Positions 56,617 to 64,000 of a stretch of 64,000 bases of DNA are shown one piece after another. The notes below the pieces were generated by a model. That model saw nothing but the letters and a program-made list of their open reading frames with translations. It was not told the origin of the DNA and did no database searches. This stretch comes from Shewanella intestini (GTDB lineage: Bacteria; Pseudomonadota; Gammaproteobacteria; Enterobacterales; Shewanellaceae). The stretch lies in assembly GCF_018221465.1 (NCBI RefSeq), contig NZ_JAAIKR010000012.1:1-64000 (forward strand). Reading direction: 5' to 3'. Numbering within the stretch: position 1 is the first letter of the stretch; every line of letters starts with the position of its first letter. Made by a program: the position numbers and the translations under genes.

Positions 56617-57780
56617 CTACAAGCTAGCATCGCCCCCTTTTGCTGTCACCGTTGCAGATAACCGTGCTTTAACGCCAAAATATGCCACAACACTAAAGGT
56701 AACAAATAGCCCCCACAGTTGTAGCCATATTGGTAAAACCAAGCTCCAGTCAGCACCTAATTGATTAAGTTTGGTCATTGCCATCATCGCTGGCACAGCG
56801 GGAATAACTTGTGTTAGCCACATAATCGGCTCTGGAATTAACGCCAGCGGCCATACCAAGCCTGACGAAAACAAAATAGGCATCGAGATAAGCAATATCA
56901 CTTGCGTAGGCATGTCGCGGCGGGTAAACAAGCAGCTCATTGCCACCCCAAAAGCCGCACTAGCTAAGATAAATGGTAGCACCACCAAAGCAATATCTAA
57001 CATCTGCCCCGCAACGGTAAGCTGATAATAAAAGTGGCAAAACCCAAAATAAAAACTACTAAACAAGATATAGATTAAGCTAAACATGGTAATACGGCCA
57101 CTGACTAACATTAGCGGCGACACTCGACGCCAATAACCATGTTTACGCCATTGCCCCGCACCTAAAATCCCTGAGCCAATAAGCAAGGTTTGATGAAGCA
57201 CGAGTAATAATACCGCTGGCAAAATATAAGACATGTAGCCCAATGTCGTATTAAACGAAGGTACGCTGTTTAACGTAAGCGCATGTAAACTTAATTGCGC
57301 TTTGTGCGCATCTTCACCACGAGCCAACATACCTGCAAATTGGATGTGTTTAGCGCCATCTAATCCTACATTCACCATGCCTTGCGCAATAGCTGAATAC
57401 ACTAAAAAGTAATTGGCATCACCAGCAATAGCCAATGTTACGCCTTTGCCCAGCATTAAGTCGCGGCGAAAACCTTGAGGAATAATCACCAACCCTTTGG
57501 CCTTACCTTGCTCAATCCATTGCTGGGCTTCATGGTCTGATTGCACCAACCCCACAACGTCTAATTTAGGCGACGCATTAGCATGACGGATAAGTAAACG
57601 GCTAAAACTTGAATGGTCATGATCAACCACAACAATCGGTTGCTCGCTCGGCACGTTATGCAAATAAGGTAGCGGATATAAAAAGGCATAGAAAGCCACG
57701 CCGCCAAACATCGTAATCACGATGGCTTTATCGGATAAAATAGCAAATAACTCATGACGTAAAAATGTCAAAAATCGCAT
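56617..57780 (-). CDS. ABC-2 type transporter permease (YhhJ/YbhR-like), second copy
   Basis: The 387-residue inner-membrane protein has one N-terminal helix (about 20-40), a periplasmic loop of about 130 residues (VVVDHDHSSFSRLLIRHANASPKLD...) and five or six helices at the C-terminus. This is the ABC2_membrane_3 layout. The HDHS segment and 'GKAKGLVIIPQGFRRDL' match other permeases of HlyD-linked exporters. GGAG lies six bases before ATG. It is the last of four genes of an export operon that has no ATPase gene. A 148-base gap separates it from the other permease gene. Confidence 0.85.
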   Translation of the reverse strand: MRFLTFLRHELFAILSDKAIVITMFGGVAFYAFLYPLPYLHNVPSEQPIVVVDHDHSSFSRLLIRHANASPKLDVVGLVQSDHEAQQWIEQGKAKGLVIIPQGFRRDLMLGKGVTLAIAGDANYFLVYSAIAQGMVNVGLDGAKHIQFAGMLARGEDAHKAQLSLHALTLNSVPSFNTTLGYMSYILPAVLLLVLHQTLLIGSGILGAGQWRKHGYWRRVSPLMLVSGRITMFSLIYILFSSFYFGFCHFYYQLTVAGQMLDIALVVLPFILASAAFGVAMSCLFTRRDMPTQVILLISMPILFSSGLVWPLALIPEPIMWLTQVIPAVPAMMAMTKLNQLGADWSLVLPIWLQLWGLFVTFSVVAYFGVKARLSATVTAKGGDASL

Positions 57781-57928
57781 TATTGCTCCTGCTTATTCAT
57801 TGCTAATTTAACGGAAATTATTGCTTGCAACCATCATCATGTTGCCGCGGTCACTCTCTAAATACAAAGAGCATGATGACAATCATTGTCTAGGCTTGTT
57901 ACCTAAGCTGACGTCTTCGGATAATACT

Positions 57929-59059
57929 CTAAGCTATTGCGGCCCGCAGTTTCCTTGCCCCCAAATAGGTAATAGGTAGCAGCAATAAAAACGGCAGATA
58001 TTGAGTTAACATCATCACAAGCTCACTTAATGAGGCGTGATAATGCAATACCGCCATTTGCTGTTCAATATAATGGCTTGAGGGCATTAACATACGCCAC
58101 CACTGCGCGGCAATGGGCATATTATTGGTTGGGAATGTAACCCCCATAAACGGAAATGCAGGTGCAAATAACGCAGTGCAAAAGCTCACCATCCGCGCAC
58201 TATCACGCAACGTCATAAAAATGGTCAGTACGATTAACCACACCACTATTGTCATCAATACTTGCGCCAGTAATAACAATAAAAATGCGTGGTTAACATC
58301 AAGCGATAAGTATTGGAATAACAGTAAAGTTAGCGCGCTAAATTGCACAACACTCAACGGGATATACACCGCAGCCTTAACCCAAAGTGCCCGCAACAAT
58401 CCAAATTGCAGCCACTGTGCCACGCTATGGTGGCGTAATTCACGCCCAAGGCTATTGGCAAAGGTTAGCATCATCACAATTTGCCCCAACGCAATCCAAA
58501 TGGCTGGCATAAGGAATATTTGATAATGACTATTGTGGTTATAAAGCGGGGTAATTTGCATCGCTATCGGGCTCAGATTTAACTCGGCCTGCGCCTTGGG
58601 AATGCCTCTGGCATATTGCAAGTACATCGACACGTCTTTTAAACCCGCCCCTAATGCTTGTTGAATTTGGCTAGCTAATAACTTACCGACTAATAAAAAT
58701 TGGCTGTTATAACGCACATCAATAATAGGGCTGTGGCCGGTGAGTAAGTCTTTACGCATATTGTCAGGAAACACCACCAGCGCAAATACGTCTGCGTTGT
58801 GCATTGCAGTTTTTGCTTCATCAAGATTGTAAAAACTCACCAGCTTAATGGACGGACTCGCCTCTAACTTGTGCGCCAGAGTTTGACTCATTTGGCTTTT
58901 GTCTAAATCAACAACAGCAACAGGTAAATCGCGCGGTGTCACTGAGTTAAAAATCCACAGTAACAACAACATAGTAAGAATTGGAATATAGGTGAGTAAC
59001 GCTAACTGCCAAGGATCAGCCCACAGATTTTTCCATTCTCGGCGAAATAACCCTGTCAT
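57929..59059 (-). CDS. ABC-2 type transporter permease, first copy
   Basis: The 376-residue protein has the same layout as the gene downstream: one N-terminal helix (about 20-38), a periplasmic loop with VAVVDLDKSQMSQTLAHKLEASPSIK and ALVVFPDNMRKDLLTGHSP, and a C-terminal cluster of helices. The two permeases are paralogues and probably pair in the membrane. The gene lies nine bases after the HlyD gene. It follows the genes for the TolC and HlyD parts of the machine, so a tripartite exporter is likely. The substrate is not known. Confidence 0.85.
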   Translation of the reverse strand: MTGLFRREWKNLWADPWQLALLTYIPILTMLLLLWIFNSVTPRDLPVAVVDLDKSQMSQTLAHKLEASPSIKLVSFYNLDEAKTAMHNADVFALVVFPDNMRKDLLTGHSPIIDVRYNSQFLLVGKLLASQIQQALGAGLKDVSMYLQYARGIPKAQAELNLSPIAMQITPLYNHNSHYQIFLMPAIWIALGQIVMMLTFANSLGRELRHHSVAQWLQFGLLRALWVKAAVYIPLSVVQFSALTLLLFQYLSLDVNHAFLLLLLAQVLMTIVVWLIVLTIFMTLRDSARMVSFCTALFAPAFPFMGVTFPTNNMPIAAQWWRMLMPSSHYIEQQMAVLHYHASLSELVMMLTQYLPFLLLLPITYLGARKLRAAIA

Positions 59060-59068
59060 TATCGAGGC

Positions 59069-60040
59069 CTACAAACGAATAATAGCTGACATGCCAACAC
59101 GCAGGTTGTCAACCTGTGTCAGCGGGCGTAATTCAACATCAAAGGTGCGCATATCAAAGTCATGGCCCGACTCGGTCGCACGCCAAGTCGCAAAGTCACC
59201 CATCACACTAATAAACTGCACTTCACATTCAACGTCTTGTTTTAGAGCGGGTAAATAAACACTGATCTTATCGCCTTTATTAAAATGGCTTAATTGGTCT
59301 TCTCGCACTTGAAATGTCGCCCATGCATCTGACATATCAATCAGACTCACCACCGGAAACCCACTTGGGACTAACTCGCCAGCTTGTAATAAGACTTCAC
59401 TGACTTCGGCGGTTTTAGGTGCACGCATTTGGCTATCCGCTAATACCGCATGCACTTCTTTTACCGCCCCTTCGGCCATACGCGCATTGCCAGCTGCTGC
59501 GGCTTTAGTTTCAGCCCTCGCACCTTCTTGCGCCATGTTATACATCGCTTTTGCGGCTTGCTCAGTAAATTTAGCCGCTTGCCATTGGGTATAAGCTTCA
59601 TCGCGTTTTTGTCTGGCAACCACACCGTCACTAAATAAGTTTTCAACCCGTTGGTAGGTTTTTTCCATTAACTCAGTGGCGGCTTTGGCTTTATGCCATT
59701 GATCTTTTGCAGCCATCACTTCTTGGCTGCGTGCGCCGTTGTCAGCTTGTTGCAACATAGCTTTTGCCGCATCACGCCCACCTTCGGCTTGCATCAATTT
59801 GGCATTCAGCTCAGGGCTGTCGATAGCAAATAAAATATCGCCTTTAGTTACATCATCGCCTTTACGCACAAAGACTTGCTCAATGCGCCCAGCCACTTTG
59901 GACGAGATATTGTATTCACGCGCTTCAATTTGCCCTTGCAAGGTAACGGGCTTTTCAACAAACGCTTGATTGACGCCATAACCAAGCACGCCGACTAATA
60001 GTAATACAGTAAGCACAGCAAAAATTTTATTGGCCTGCAT
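59069..60040 (-). CDS. HlyD-family periplasmic adaptor (YhiI-like)
   Basis: The 323-residue membrane fusion protein has one N-terminal anchor helix (about 8-26), the biotinyl-lipoyl halves (QIEAREYNISSKVAGRIEQVFV and APKTAEVSEVLLQAGELVPSG) and a long helical hairpin rich in Ala, Lys, Glu and Gln (about 80-195), for contact with TolC. The beta-barrel follows (ATFQVREDQLSHFNKGDKISVYL). It would join the two permeases to the outer-membrane channel. It overlaps the TolC gene by 14 bases. Confidence 0.87.
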   Translation of the reverse strand: MQANKIFAVLTVLLLVGVLGYGVNQAFVEKPVTLQGQIEAREYNISSKVAGRIEQVFVRKGDDVTKGDILFAIDSPELNAKLMQAEGGRDAAKAMLQQADNGARSQEVMAAKDQWHKAKAATELMEKTYQRVENLFSDGVVARQKRDEAYTQWQAAKFTEQAAKAMYNMAQEGARAETKAAAAGNARMAEGAVKEVHAVLADSQMRAPKTAEVSEVLLQAGELVPSGFPVVSLIDMSDAWATFQVREDQLSHFNKGDKISVYLPALKQDVECEVQFISVMGDFATWRATESGHDFDMRTFDVELRPLTQVDNLRVGMSAIIRL

Positions 60041-61562
60041 GAGACGTCCCTTGTAATAACGCAGTTTGCGATAATGGAGTGGTAATACGTAGCGCTGAAT
60101 CTGCGGCTAAATCTTGATGTTGCACCCGGTTGACAAATTCATCGAGCTGGCCGCTTAGCATCATTAATTTGGCATAAGCTTGCACATAACGATATTGCGC
60201 CGCCAATTGCTGAGTTTTAACGCCATTAAGCTTAATTTCGGCGTCGACACGTTCAACCGACGTTGATAAGCCTTGATTAAATGCTAACTCACGTAAACGC
60301 AGATTCTCTTTCGCTAATGCCAAGGTACTATTTAAGGCATTAATTTCTTCTTCGGCTTGTAGTAGCTGTCGATATGACTGGTCGACTAGCAAGCTAAGAT
60401 CTTGCTTTGTTTGCGCTTTCATATGCCTAGCTTGCAGTAACGCACTTTTAGCCGCCTGTACTTTGCCACTGTGACCATCTCGGCTCAGTAACGGTACTTT
60501 TACCCCGACACCGACTTTCCAGTCTGGTTCCACTTTGGCAAATAAGCTGTCGTCTTCATACAAGGTGTAATTACCGTACAAAAACACTGTTGGGTAATAT
60601 GAACCTTTTTCTAACTTCACCAACCCATTAGCCTGTGCCTCTTTCGCTTGCAGGAGTTTCAGCGCCGGATGGGTTGCTTGGGTGAGTTTATTGAGTCGAA
60701 CTAATGAAGGTTGGTGCGGCAACATAAATAAATGCGATGTCGGCGCCACACTTGGCAGTTGTAGCATTCGCGACAGGGCTATTTGCGCCATTTCATGTTG
60801 TCGCTGCGCATGGCGCATTTGCACTTGGGCATTATTGAGCGCCACTTGAGCATTAAGCAGTTCAACGCGCGCAATTTGTCCTTGTTGCTCAAGTTTACTG
60901 GCGTGTTGTGCATGTTTAGTTAATGATGCGACTAATTCTGCCTGAGTCGCCGCCACCTTTTGGGTAACGGCCACGGCAAAGTAGCGGTCCACTAAGGTGG
61001 AAAATAACTCCCGTTGTGACAAGGTATATTGCTGTTTTTGCTCAGTGACTTGCGCCGCTTTTATGCCTTGCGCCGCAGTAATTTTTCCACCAGTGTAAAT
61101 CGGCCACATGGCTTGTAGACTGGCGCGAAAAATATCTTGCTCGGTAAATGGAGTAATAAATAACGAGCCAGGAATTGCCGCAATGGCACCACCTAGGGCT
61201 GGCGGAAGTGCTGCGGGGTCTAATGCGGCAAGTGGGTTTAAGTCTCGTAGATCTAGTTCAATTGGCTTAGCTAAACGGGTGTAACTGCCGGCAATATCAA
61301 CTGAGGGATAGTCAAGCGAGTCGCTGGCATCTTGTTCTGCCTGGGCGCGATTAACTTGTTGTTGGTCGGCTTGCAGCTTGTCACTCACCTGCTGTAATTG
61401 CTGCCAAGCTTGTAAAAATGACACTTGGCTACCAACACGGTGCTGCGGCATTTCAGTTTGCGCGTGCGCAGCAGATAAGCCCAAGAACAGTTGCAAACAA
61501 AGAAGAGTGGCAAATATTTTACCGGCTACGCCATTTGCATGCTTCTTCCTACTTGAATACAT
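60027..61562 (-). CDS. TolC-family outer-membrane efflux channel
   Basis: The 511-residue protein starts with a signal peptide (cleavage after AHA, residue 34; a rather long N-terminus). The mature protein has the two OEP repeats of TolC-type trimers: a first helical hairpin with QQVSDKLQADQQQVNRAQAEQ, then QKYLFSTLVDRYFAVAVTQK, and a second with LVDQSYRQLLQAEEEINALNSTLALAKENLRLRELAFNQGLSTSVERVDAEIKLN. It is the outer-membrane exit of the export system encoded downstream. It is the first gene of the operon; the promoter lies in 61563-61700. Confidence 0.87.
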   Translation of the reverse strand: MYSSRKKHANGVAGKIFATLLCLQLFLGLSAAHAQTEMPQHRVGSQVSFLQAWQQLQQVSDKLQADQQQVNRAQAEQDASDSLDYPSVDIAGSYTRLAKPIELDLRDLNPLAALDPAALPPALGGAIAAIPGSLFITPFTEQDIFRASLQAMWPIYTGGKITAAQGIKAAQVTEQKQQYTLSQRELFSTLVDRYFAVAVTQKVAATQAELVASLTKHAQHASKLEQQGQIARVELLNAQVALNNAQVQMRHAQRQHEMAQIALSRMLQLPSVAPTSHLFMLPHQPSLVRLNKLTQATHPALKLLQAKEAQANGLVKLEKGSYYPTVFLYGNYTLYEDDSLFAKVEPDWKVGVGVKVPLLSRDGHSGKVQAAKSALLQARHMKAQTKQDLSLLVDQSYRQLLQAEEEINALNSTLALAKENLRLRELAFNQGLSTSVERVDAEIKLNGVKTQQLAAQYRYVQAYAKLMMLSGQLDEFVNRVQHQDLAADSALRITTPLSQTALLQGTSHAGQ

Positions 61563-61710
61563 CGCTTCCCCTTTTAGAGCTTTTACACTAATTATAGTTT
61601 AGCTATTTCAATTTCATTTGCACACGATTAAATACTAAAAATGGGCGTGCAGTAATATTAGATCTGATAAGCCATCACATTACCTACCGATAATCTTGCT
61701 CGTCTAGCTA

Positions 61711-61793
61711 GTCTTGTGTGGTTTTGCTGGCGGTTAGCAGCCTCAATAATAGTGCTAACCTGCTAACCTGCTAACCTGCTAACCACTCAAGAC
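61711..61793. repeat. Hairpin enclosing an 8-bp tandem repeat (CTAACCTG, 3.75 copies)
   Basis: Outer arms GTCTTGTGTGGTT (61711-61723) and AACCACTCAAGAC (61781-61793) match with one mismatch. Inside, GGTTAGCAG (61732-61740) can pair with CTGCTAACC, which recurs in the repeat at 61755-61784. It lies between the tldD stop and the TolC gene, without a T-tract. Confidence 0.7.
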
Positions 61794-61825
61794 TATCGCG
61801 GTATCGGTAGACAACCCACACGCTA

Positions 61826-63274
61826 TTAAGCAGTACCACCTACCGTCAATTTATCGAGTTTCAAGGTTGGTTGACCAACACCAACAGGTACACTTTGGCC
61901 GTCTTTACCACACACGCCCACGCCTTTATCAAGCTCAAGATCATTACCCACCATAGAGATTTGGCTCATGGCTTCAGGGCCGTTACCAATCAGGGTAGCG
62001 CCTTTAATTGCTTGAGTGACTTCGCCGTTTTCAATTAAATATGCTTCAGACGCTGAGAACACAAATTTACCTGAGGTAATATCAACTTGACCGCCACCAA
62101 AGTTTGGTGCATACACGCCGTTTTTAACCGATTTAATGATATCTTGTGGGTCGCTTTCGCCCGCCGTCATATAGGTATTGGTCATACGTGGTAATGGTAA
62201 GTGAGCATAAGACTCACGACGACCATTACCTGTTGGCGCTTCGCCCATTAGACGCGCATTAAGCTTGTCTTGCATGTAGCCTTTTAATACACCATTTTCA
62301 ATTAATGTGGTTTTTTGTGTCTTCACCCCTTCATCATCAATCGATAATGAACCGCGGCGGTTATTTAAGGTGCCATCGTCAATCACGGTGACCAATTCAG
62401 ATGCCACTTGTTGGCCAACTTTGCCGCTAAATGCACTGCTACCTTTACGGTTAAAGTCGCCTTCTAAACCGTGACCGACTGCTTCGTGCAATAATACACC
62501 CGGCCAGCCATTACCTAATACCACCGTCATTTCGCCTGCGGGGGCATCAATGGCATGCAGGTTAACTTGTGCTTGTCTTACCGCTTCTCGGGCAAATTCA
62601 AAACTGGTAGGCAAACCATTAGCGTCAGTTTCAAGGAATACACTGTAATCATGGCGACCACCGCCACCGGCACTGCCGCGTTCTCGTTTACCTTGCTGTT
62701 CAATAATCACACTACAGTTAAAGCGTACTAGCGGACGAATGTCTGCCGCTAATGTGCCGTCACTGGCCGCAACTAAGATTTCTTCATGCACGCCTGATAA
62801 ACTCACAACCACTTGAATTATACGATCATCTAAACTGCGAATATAAGCGTCGGCTTGCTTTAGTAGATTAATCTTGGTGGTTTCAACCATGGCAGCAATA
62901 GGGTCTGCGCTGCTATAAAGTGCAGTTTGAGATTGGTGCGTAAAGGCATTAACCGTTTGTGACTGACCGCTGCTGGCAATCCCTCTAGCCGCTAATGCTG
63001 CGGCTTCAAGTGCGACAGGGTTAATTTCGTCAGCATATGCAAAACCGGTTTTTTCACCGCTAATCGCTCGGACACCTACGCCACGTTCAATATGGAAGCT
63101 GCCTTCTTTAATGATGCCATCTTCAAGCACCCAAGATTCATGGCGACTACCTTGAAAATACAGATCAGAGAAATCCACTTGATGGTGATGGATCTGATCT
63201 AAATAACCTTGCAGGCCATCTAGGGTTAAACCATCTTGTAATAAACTTTGTTCTACTTGGGCTAAAAAAGGCAT
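61826..63274 (-). CDS. tldD: Metalloprotease TldD
   Basis: The 482-residue zinc protease is the active partner of PmbA/TldE. The metal-binding motif [11 protein letters not shown] (HExxxH) lies near residue 260, with further ligands probably around '[15 protein letters not shown]' near the C-terminus. Other family stretches are [20 protein letters not shown] and [24 protein letters not shown]. Length equals the family. The partner gene pmbA lies 8.6 kb away in the same window and orientation. Confidence 0.95.
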   Translation of the reverse strand: MPFLAQVEQSLLQDGLTLDGLQGYLDQIHHHQVDFSDLYFQGSRHESWVLEDGIIKEGSFHIERGVGVRAISGEKTGFAYADEINPVALEAAALAARGIASSGQSQTVNAFTHQSQTALYSSADPIAAMVETTKINLLKQADAYIRSLDDRIIQVVVSLSGVHEEILVAASDGTLAADIRPLVRFNCSVIIEQQGKRERGSAGGGGRHDYSVFLETDANGLPTSFEFAREAVRQAQVNLHAIDAPAGEMTVVLGNGWPGVLLHEAVGHGLEGDFNRKGSSAFSGKVGQQVASELVTVIDDGTLNNRRGSLSIDDEGVKTQKTTLIENGVLKGYMQDKLNARLMGEAPTGNGRRESYAHLPLPRMTNTYMTAGESDPQDIIKSVKNGVYAPNFGGGQVDITSGKFVFSASEAYLIENGEVTQAIKGATLIGNGPEAMSQISMVGNDLELDKGVGVCGKDGQSVPVGVGQPTLKLDKLTVGGTA

Positions 63275-63318
63275 TCACTGTTCTCTTTTATCTGTCGCAT
63301 CGCCATTGGCGCTGCGCT

Positions 63319-64000
63319 TTAGGATGTAACACTAGGTGCATTAAACCGATTATGCCTTAAAACAGGCATGTTCTGGCGAATTTTCTGTAATTGGCGCATA
63401 TCTGGGCGAACTTGCACCCAACCTGTTTGCTGCGGCTTTTGTGCCAAAACCGTCCCCCAAGGGTCAACTATCATGCTATGACCAAAGGTTTCACGACGTC
63501 CTTGATTATGCGCACCCCATTGATTAGCACCCAATATAAAACATTGGTTTTCAATCGCACGGGCTTGTAATAACACTTGCCAGTGGGCTTGTCCGGTCAC
63601 TTTAGTAAACGCTGAGGGTAAGACAATGATGTCTGCGCCCATTAAGCGTAGCGCCCGGAATAAATCAGCAAAACGTAAGTCATAGCAAATGGCGAGGCCA
63701 ATTTTACCAAAGGGAGTATCAATGACAGTAAGTTGCTCACCGGCGGCAAAGGTGTCGCTTTCACGGTAGGTTTTAGTGCCGTCAGCCACATCGACATCGA
63801 ATAAGTGCATTTTGTCATAATGGCCTAATGTATGGCCATTATCGTCAAAGGCATAACAACGACTAAAGACTTTGTTTTTGGCAGCCTTAAACGGCATTGT
63901 ACCGGCAATTAAATACAGCTGATATTGCTTGGCCATTGTTGCCAGCGCGTCTGCTAACGGGTTGTCATCGTCAGTGCCAGCATGTTGCAATTGTTCGGCT
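63319..64000 (-). CDS. Carbon-nitrogen hydrolase (nitrilase/Nit2-like), N-terminus outside the window
   Basis: About 227 C-terminal residues are visible. Two of the three catalytic residues are present: lysine in GHYDKMHLFD and cysteine in LAICYDLRFADLFR; the glutamate would lie in the missing first 50 or so residues. LGANQWGAHNQGRRETFGHSMIVDPWG is the usual ending. In this family such proteins remove amide groups from omega-amides or deaminated glutathione. The frame is open to the right edge, and an internal TTG at 63990 is not the real start. It is 45 bases upstream of tldD, probably in one operon. Confidence 0.88.
   Translation of the reverse strand, partial: AEQLQHAGTDDDNPLADALATMAKQYQLYLIAGTMPFKAAKNKVFSRCYAFDDNGHTLGHYDKMHLFDVDVADGTKTYRESDTFAAGEQLTVIDTPFGKIGLAICYDLRFADLFRALRLMGADIIVLPSAFTKVTGQAHWQVLLQARAIENQCFILGANQWGAHNQGRRETFGHSMIVDPWGTVLAQKPQQTGWVQVRPDMRQLQKIRQNMPVLRHNRFNAPSVTS

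Noticed and set aside
1420-61793. CRISPR arrays
   Set aside because: All tandem arrays have units of 6-9 bp or 102 bp with no spacers, and no cas genes are present.

Overview
The window reads as chromosomal DNA of a Shewanella species (Gammaproteobacteria). The strongest sign is CymA, the tetraheme menaquinol dehydrogenase typical of the genus (33513-34079). The gene orders also fit: ftsXEY-rsmD-DUF1145, menDHCE, cpxP-fieF beside cpxRA, uvrA near ssb, pmbA back to back with darP, and tldD beside a nitrilase gene. Species cannot be fixed from sequence alone. The GC content is moderate to low, and many intergenic regions carry simple tandem repeats. I saw no rRNA, tRNA, CRISPR array or prophage.

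Left edge (1-1660), the one clearly mobile part. The minus strand carries the 5' half of a group II intron with the first codons of its reverse transcriptase, running off the window. The intron starts inside an integron attC site and replaces one end of it. Next comes one gene cassette of unknown function (770-1114) and a second, decayed attC (1119-1204). This looks like the distal end of a chromosomal integron array. A long 8-bp tandem repeat and a terminator separate it from the core genome.

1700-9100: an acidic conserved protein, then an envelope-stress and metal block: fieF, cpxP with a perfect CpxR box upstream, a secreted thioredoxin-like domain fused to a CcdA/DsbD-like membrane domain, and cpxRA. 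An orphan periplasmic binding protein follows. 9200-21900: trmL, DUF2956, a pair of M16 peptidase genes (one active, one without the metal site), a methyltransferase, a DTW-domain tRNA-modifying enzyme, a Bcr/CflA exporter, a DUF4145/Sel1 protein, a YciC-like membrane protein, DUF2780 and TerB-like genes, and a YjeH-like permease divergent from an Lrp-type regulator.

22000-34100: the menDHCE menaquinone operon, rpoH, ftsYEX (FtsY has five copies of a 34-residue repeat), rsmD, a DUF1145 gene and cymA. Menaquinone made by the men genes is the substrate of CymA, so this stretch serves anaerobic respiration. 34400-39300: a copper/silver efflux cluster, made of a Cys/His-rich exported protein, CusB and CusA, with no outer-membrane channel. 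39600-56450: ssb, a YajR-like transporter, uvrA, an M28 lipoprotein peptidase with a Gln-Gln-Ala repeat, deaD, purC, an S10 peptidase, pmbA/darP and a large Ig-like lipoprotein. 56600-64000: a TolC/HlyD/two-permease ABC-2 exporter operon without an ATPase gene, then tldD and a partial nitrilase.

The pattern I find most worth following is that five intergenic arrays of short tandem repeats, each with a different 6-9 bp unit, sit 5-55 bp from an intrinsic terminator. Four of the five lie between convergent genes.
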